Positions 1-6,331 of a stretch of DNA of 6,331 bases are shown here, in pieces (positions within the stretch are counted from its first letter, which is position 1; each line of letters starts with the position of its first letter). The stretch comes from an uncultured Streptococcus sp. (GTDB lineage: Bacteria; Bacillota; Bacilli; Lactobacillales; Streptococcaceae), in NCBI GenBank assembly GCA_916048145.1, contig CAJZGT010000077.1, forward strand, positions 1-6,331, in the 5' to 3' direction. Under the pieces are notes generated by a model. It worked only from the letters and a program-made list of their open reading frames with translations. It ran no database searches and had not been told where the DNA came from. A program made the translations under genes and the position numbers.

Positions 1-4984
<4,984 letters not shown>

Positions 4985-4991
4985 AAATTTA

Positions 4992-5020
4992 ATTATAAAA
5001 CAATCTACTCAACACGTCAA
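4992..5020 (-). promoter_or_regulatory. Sigma-70-type promoter of the sialidase gene
   Basis: On the minus strand a -35 TTGACG (5020-5015) and a perfect -10 TATAAT (4997-4992) are separated by exactly 17 nt. This is near consensus and should be a strong housekeeping promoter. The predicted start is about 4984, giving an untranslated leader of about 70 nt before ATG 4914. I did not find a convincing CcpA (cre) site overlapping it, although sialidase genes in streptococci are often under catabolite control. Confidence 0.75.
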
Positions 5021-5385
5021 TTTTTTCATTTCATTTTCAATTTATTCACTTTTAAATATATATCTTTTAGATCAAAAACATAGTTTTTTCTTTACTACTC
5101 CTAAAATAATTGCTCGGACTTCTTTCACTTCAGTACTCAATTTTTAATAATTATTCTAATATCTTACTTTTATCATATTCTGAATTCACTATATTAAAAT
5201 AAATCTTAGTGCTTTTTACAATCAATTAAGAAGAATATCATCTTTACAAATCACTTGCTCTTTTTTAAAATTACTGATTTTCTTTTAATCAAACCATATT
5301 CAAAAGTGACTTGTAAAAATTTAGAAACAGGAAGTAATTCAAACTTTATCTAGAGAGAAATTAAAATCAATTGTCCCTATAAAAT
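5021..5385. other. AT-rich intergenic stretch without a recognisable gene
   Basis: This stretch is very AT-rich, with frequent stops in all frames. I see no coding segment, no tRNA-like structure and no match to the pneumococcal BOX or RUP repeats as I remember them. It contains one imperfect inverted repeat (5243-5317, listed separately) and a small TGATT/AATCA hairpin near 5274-5290. It may be debris left by the truncated insertion sequence to its right, but no transposase similarity is visible left of about 5386. Confidence 0.5.
5243..5317. repeat. Imperfect 14-bp inverted repeat in the intergenic region
   Basis: Arm 5243-5256 (tttacaaatcactt) and arm 5304-5317 (aagtgacttgtaaa) are reverse complements with one mismatch (5250 against 5310). 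The 47-nt loop is AT-rich. The role is unknown; possibilities are a decayed mobile-element end, an operator or an RNA stem. No U-run follows in a way that would suggest a terminator. Confidence 0.5.
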
Positions 5386-5756
5386 ATGCAAAGAAAACTT
5401 TTAGATTTTGTTAAGTATAGACACCACTATAATCTCTTTCAACTCTTGCTTTTTCACCTTCAGAATAAGGAACCCGAGAAATTTTTCGGACTCATTGAGA
5501 ACAATCTAAAGCAGATTCATCTTCTTTTCAGACTGTCTTTAAAACCTTTCTAAAGAACAAAGAGAAAATCGTCAACGCCCTTCAATTCCCCTATTCCAAT
5601 GCAAAATTGGAAGCAACCAATAATCTCATCAAACTTATCAAACGAAATGTCTTTGGTTGTCGAAACTGTGAAAACTTCAAAAAACGGAGTTTTATCGCTC
5701 TAAACATCAAAAAAGAAAGGACGAAATTCGTCCTTTCTAATTGTTTAATATTTTAA
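5386..5756 (+). pseudogene. IS1167-like (ISL3 family) transposase, C-terminal remnant, frameshifted
   Basis: The first part, in frame from ATG 5386, reads through YRHHYNLFQLLLFH and KEPEKFFGLIE and hits a stop (TAA) shortly after 5545. A second frame from about 5523 continues the same protein with FQTVFKTFLK, SNAKLEATNNLIKLIKRN and NIKKERTKFVLS, then ends at TAA 5754-5756. Restoring one base (likely a C in ttttcag near 5525-5529) rejoins the two. The tail is that of IS1167-type pneumococcal transposases as remembered, and the Glu in LEATNN is the probable last residue of the DDE triad. The N-terminal three quarters are missing, and the usual FGFRNF motif reads FGCRNC here. Similarity fades left of about 5390 and after about 5738, so both ends look lost. 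It cannot encode an active transposase. Confidence 0.85.
5709..5738 (-). terminator. Rho-independent terminator of the LPXTG gene, embedded in the transposase remnant
   Basis: Minus-strand RNA forms an 11-bp stem (5738-5728 with 5724-5714, core AAAGGACGA) with a 3-nt loop, followed at once by six U residues (5714-5709, the first of them also closing the stem). It begins 29 nt after the stop codon of the LPXTG gene. The same bases on the plus strand are the KKERTKFVLS codons of the transposase tail. The plus strand lacks a comparable U-run, so termination should be mainly leftward. Confidence 0.85.
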
Positions 5757-5764
5757 ATATTAAA
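5744..5764. repeat. AT-only perfect hairpin between the LPXTG stop codon and its terminator
   Basis: A 9-bp perfect inverted repeat (TTTAATATT and AATATTAAA) with a 3-nt loop lies 3 nt downstream of the stop codon at 5768-5770. It contains no G-C pair, so it is weak as a terminator. It may assist the GC-containing hairpin next to it, or it may be chance in an AT-rich region. Confidence 0.5.
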
Positions 5765-5767
5765 ACA

Positions 5768-6331
5768 TTAGTCTTCTTTTTTCTTGCGTGCTACAAGACC
5801 AAATCCACTCAATACTCCAAGAAGTCCAAGAGCTGCTAGGCTAGAGTGATCTTCTGTACCAGTATTTGGCAATTCCTTAGCTGGTTTAGCTGGAGCTGGT
5901 TTAGATTGTTCTTGTTTTGGAGCAGCAGGAACAACTTTACGGTAAACGTGACTTACATTACCATCTTTATCAGTTGTAGTCTTAACAAACTCGTATCCTG
6001 GGATATCTTTCTTAGGTTGGTTACCTTCTTTATTTGGTGAAATTGGGTTACCATTTCCGTCTACGAATGATGTAGTTGTCTTAACTACTTTACGGTAAAC
6101 GTGAGTTACATTACCATCTTTATCAGTTGTAGTCTTAACAAACTCGTATCCTGGGATATCTTTCTTAGGTTGGTTACCTTCTTTATTTGGTGAAATTGGG
6201 TTACCATTTCCGTCTACGAATGATGTAGTTGTCTTAACTACTTTACGGTAAACGTGAGTTACATTACCATCTTTATCAGTTGTAGTCTTAACAAACTCGT
6301 ATCCTGGGATATCTTTCTTAGGTTGGTTACC
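5768..6331 (-). CDS. LPXTG cell-wall-anchored repeat protein, C-terminal part (N-terminus outside window)
   Basis: These are the last 187 codons of a surface protein covalently attached to peptidoglycan by sortase A. From the right edge the sequence is a tandem array of a 51-residue unit with IPGYEFVKTTTDKDGNVTHV and TTTSFVDGNGNPISP. The unit resembles MucBP-like repeats of streptococcal and lactobacillal adhesins. A short Pro/Ala/Lys-rich wall-spanning segment follows (VVPAAPKQEQSKPAPAKPAKE written in parts: VVPAAPKQ, EQSKPAPAKPAKE), then LPNTG (partial residues 154-158, bases 5858-5872), a hydrophobic segment with ALGLLGVLSGFGLV, and the charged tail RKKKED. TAA is at 5768-5770, with a terminator 29 nt beyond. 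An adhesin role is inferred from architecture only; the ligand and N-terminal domain are unseen, so no symbol is given. Confidence 0.93.
   Translation of the reverse strand, partial: GNQPKKDIPGYEFVKTTTDKDGNVTHVYRKVVKTTTSFVDGNGNPISPNKEGNQPKKDIPGYEFVKTTTDKDGNVTHVYRKVVKTTTSFVDGNGNPISPNKEGNQPKKDIPGYEFVKTTTDKDGNVSHVYRKVVPAAPKQEQSKPAPAKPAKELPNTGTEDHSSLAALGLLGVLSGFGLVARKKKED
5858..5872 (-). other. Sortase A recognition motif LPNTG
   Basis: The codons read L-P-N-T-G, followed by a 29-residue tail with a hydrophobic stretch and RKKKED. This is the standard three-part wall-sorting signal, cleaved between T and G. Confidence 0.97.
5941..6331 (-). repeat. 153-bp (51-residue) tandem repeats, two full copies and one partial
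   Basis: Copies are 5941-6093, 6094-6246 and 6247-6331 (the last cut by the edge). The two full copies differ at one base only (c at 5952, g at 6105), which changes one residue (Ser in the C-terminal copy, Thr in the others). The visible 85 bp of the third copy match the second exactly. The period is a multiple of three, so gain or loss of units keeps the frame. More copies probably lie to the right. Confidence 0.97.

Noticed and set aside
4985..5100. CcpA cre operator overlapping the sialidase promoter
   Set aside because: Cre control is plausible for sialidase genes, but I found no stretch fitting the palindromic cre consensus around the -35/-10 region.
5021..5385. BOX or RUP repeat element
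   Set aside because: The characteristic GC-richer blocks of BOX and the ends of RUP as I remember them are absent.
5379..5388. Plus-strand promoter (TATAAAAT) with ATG 5386 as a true gene start
   Set aside because: There is no -35 box at a suitable distance and no ribosome site, and the frame behind it is the interior of a truncated transposase that stops after about 50 codons.
5846..6040. Plus-strand open frame of 64 codons with a hydrophobic, Trp/Phe-rich look
   Set aside because: It is antisense to the Pro/Ala/Lys-rich wall segment and repeats of the LPXTG protein; the complement of Lys and Pro codons yields Phe and Trp-like residues.
5941..6331. CRISPR array
   Set aside because: Repeats are 153 bp, directly adjacent with no spacers, and in frame with an LPXTG protein.

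Overview
The window looks like an AT-rich chromosomal segment of a Mitis-group Streptococcus (S. mitis, S. oralis or S. pneumoniae type). Three things point there: a NanA-type sialidase with a YSIRK-like signal, an LPXTG surface protein with near-identical tandem repeats, and a remnant of an IS1167-like (ISL3 family) transposase whose C-terminal tail closely resembles pneumococcal copies. The species assignment comes from recalled family features, not from a search.

Layout from left to right. Positions 1-4914, minus strand, are one uninterrupted frame of 1638 codons that runs off the left edge. It encodes a very large secreted sialidase: signal peptide, carbohydrate-binding lectin-like domain, complete sialidase catalytic domain with four Asp boxes, a short NanA-like C-terminal beta domain, two divergent mucin-binding-type (Muc_B2/MucBP-like) modules, and an array of G5 domains that begins a second 251-residue cycle exactly at the window edge. 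The wall anchor, if there is one, lies outside the window. Positions 4915-5385 are non-coding and very AT-rich. They hold a near-consensus promoter for the sialidase (4992-5020), a predicted leader containing a 12-codon upstream ORF with a good Shine-Dalgarno, and a hairpin that could mask that Shine-Dalgarno. A 14-bp imperfect inverted repeat lies further right. Positions 5386-5756, plus strand, are a truncated and frameshifted ISL3 transposase 3' end. Its last codons coincide with the hairpin that serves as the minus-strand terminator of the next gene. Positions 5768-6331, minus strand, are the C-terminal part of an LPXTG-anchored protein built of 51-residue (153-bp) repeats.

Both real genes read leftward and encode surface proteins. 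The sialidase should remove sialic acid from host glycans, while its mucin-binding-type and G5 modules and the neighbouring repeat protein plausibly hold the enzyme or cell on glycoprotein surfaces. The terminator and the separate promoter argue that they are two transcription units. The points most worth following are the composite architecture of the sialidase, its long in-frame repeat, the leader ORF and hairpin, and a transposase remnant that appears to have been kept as a terminator.
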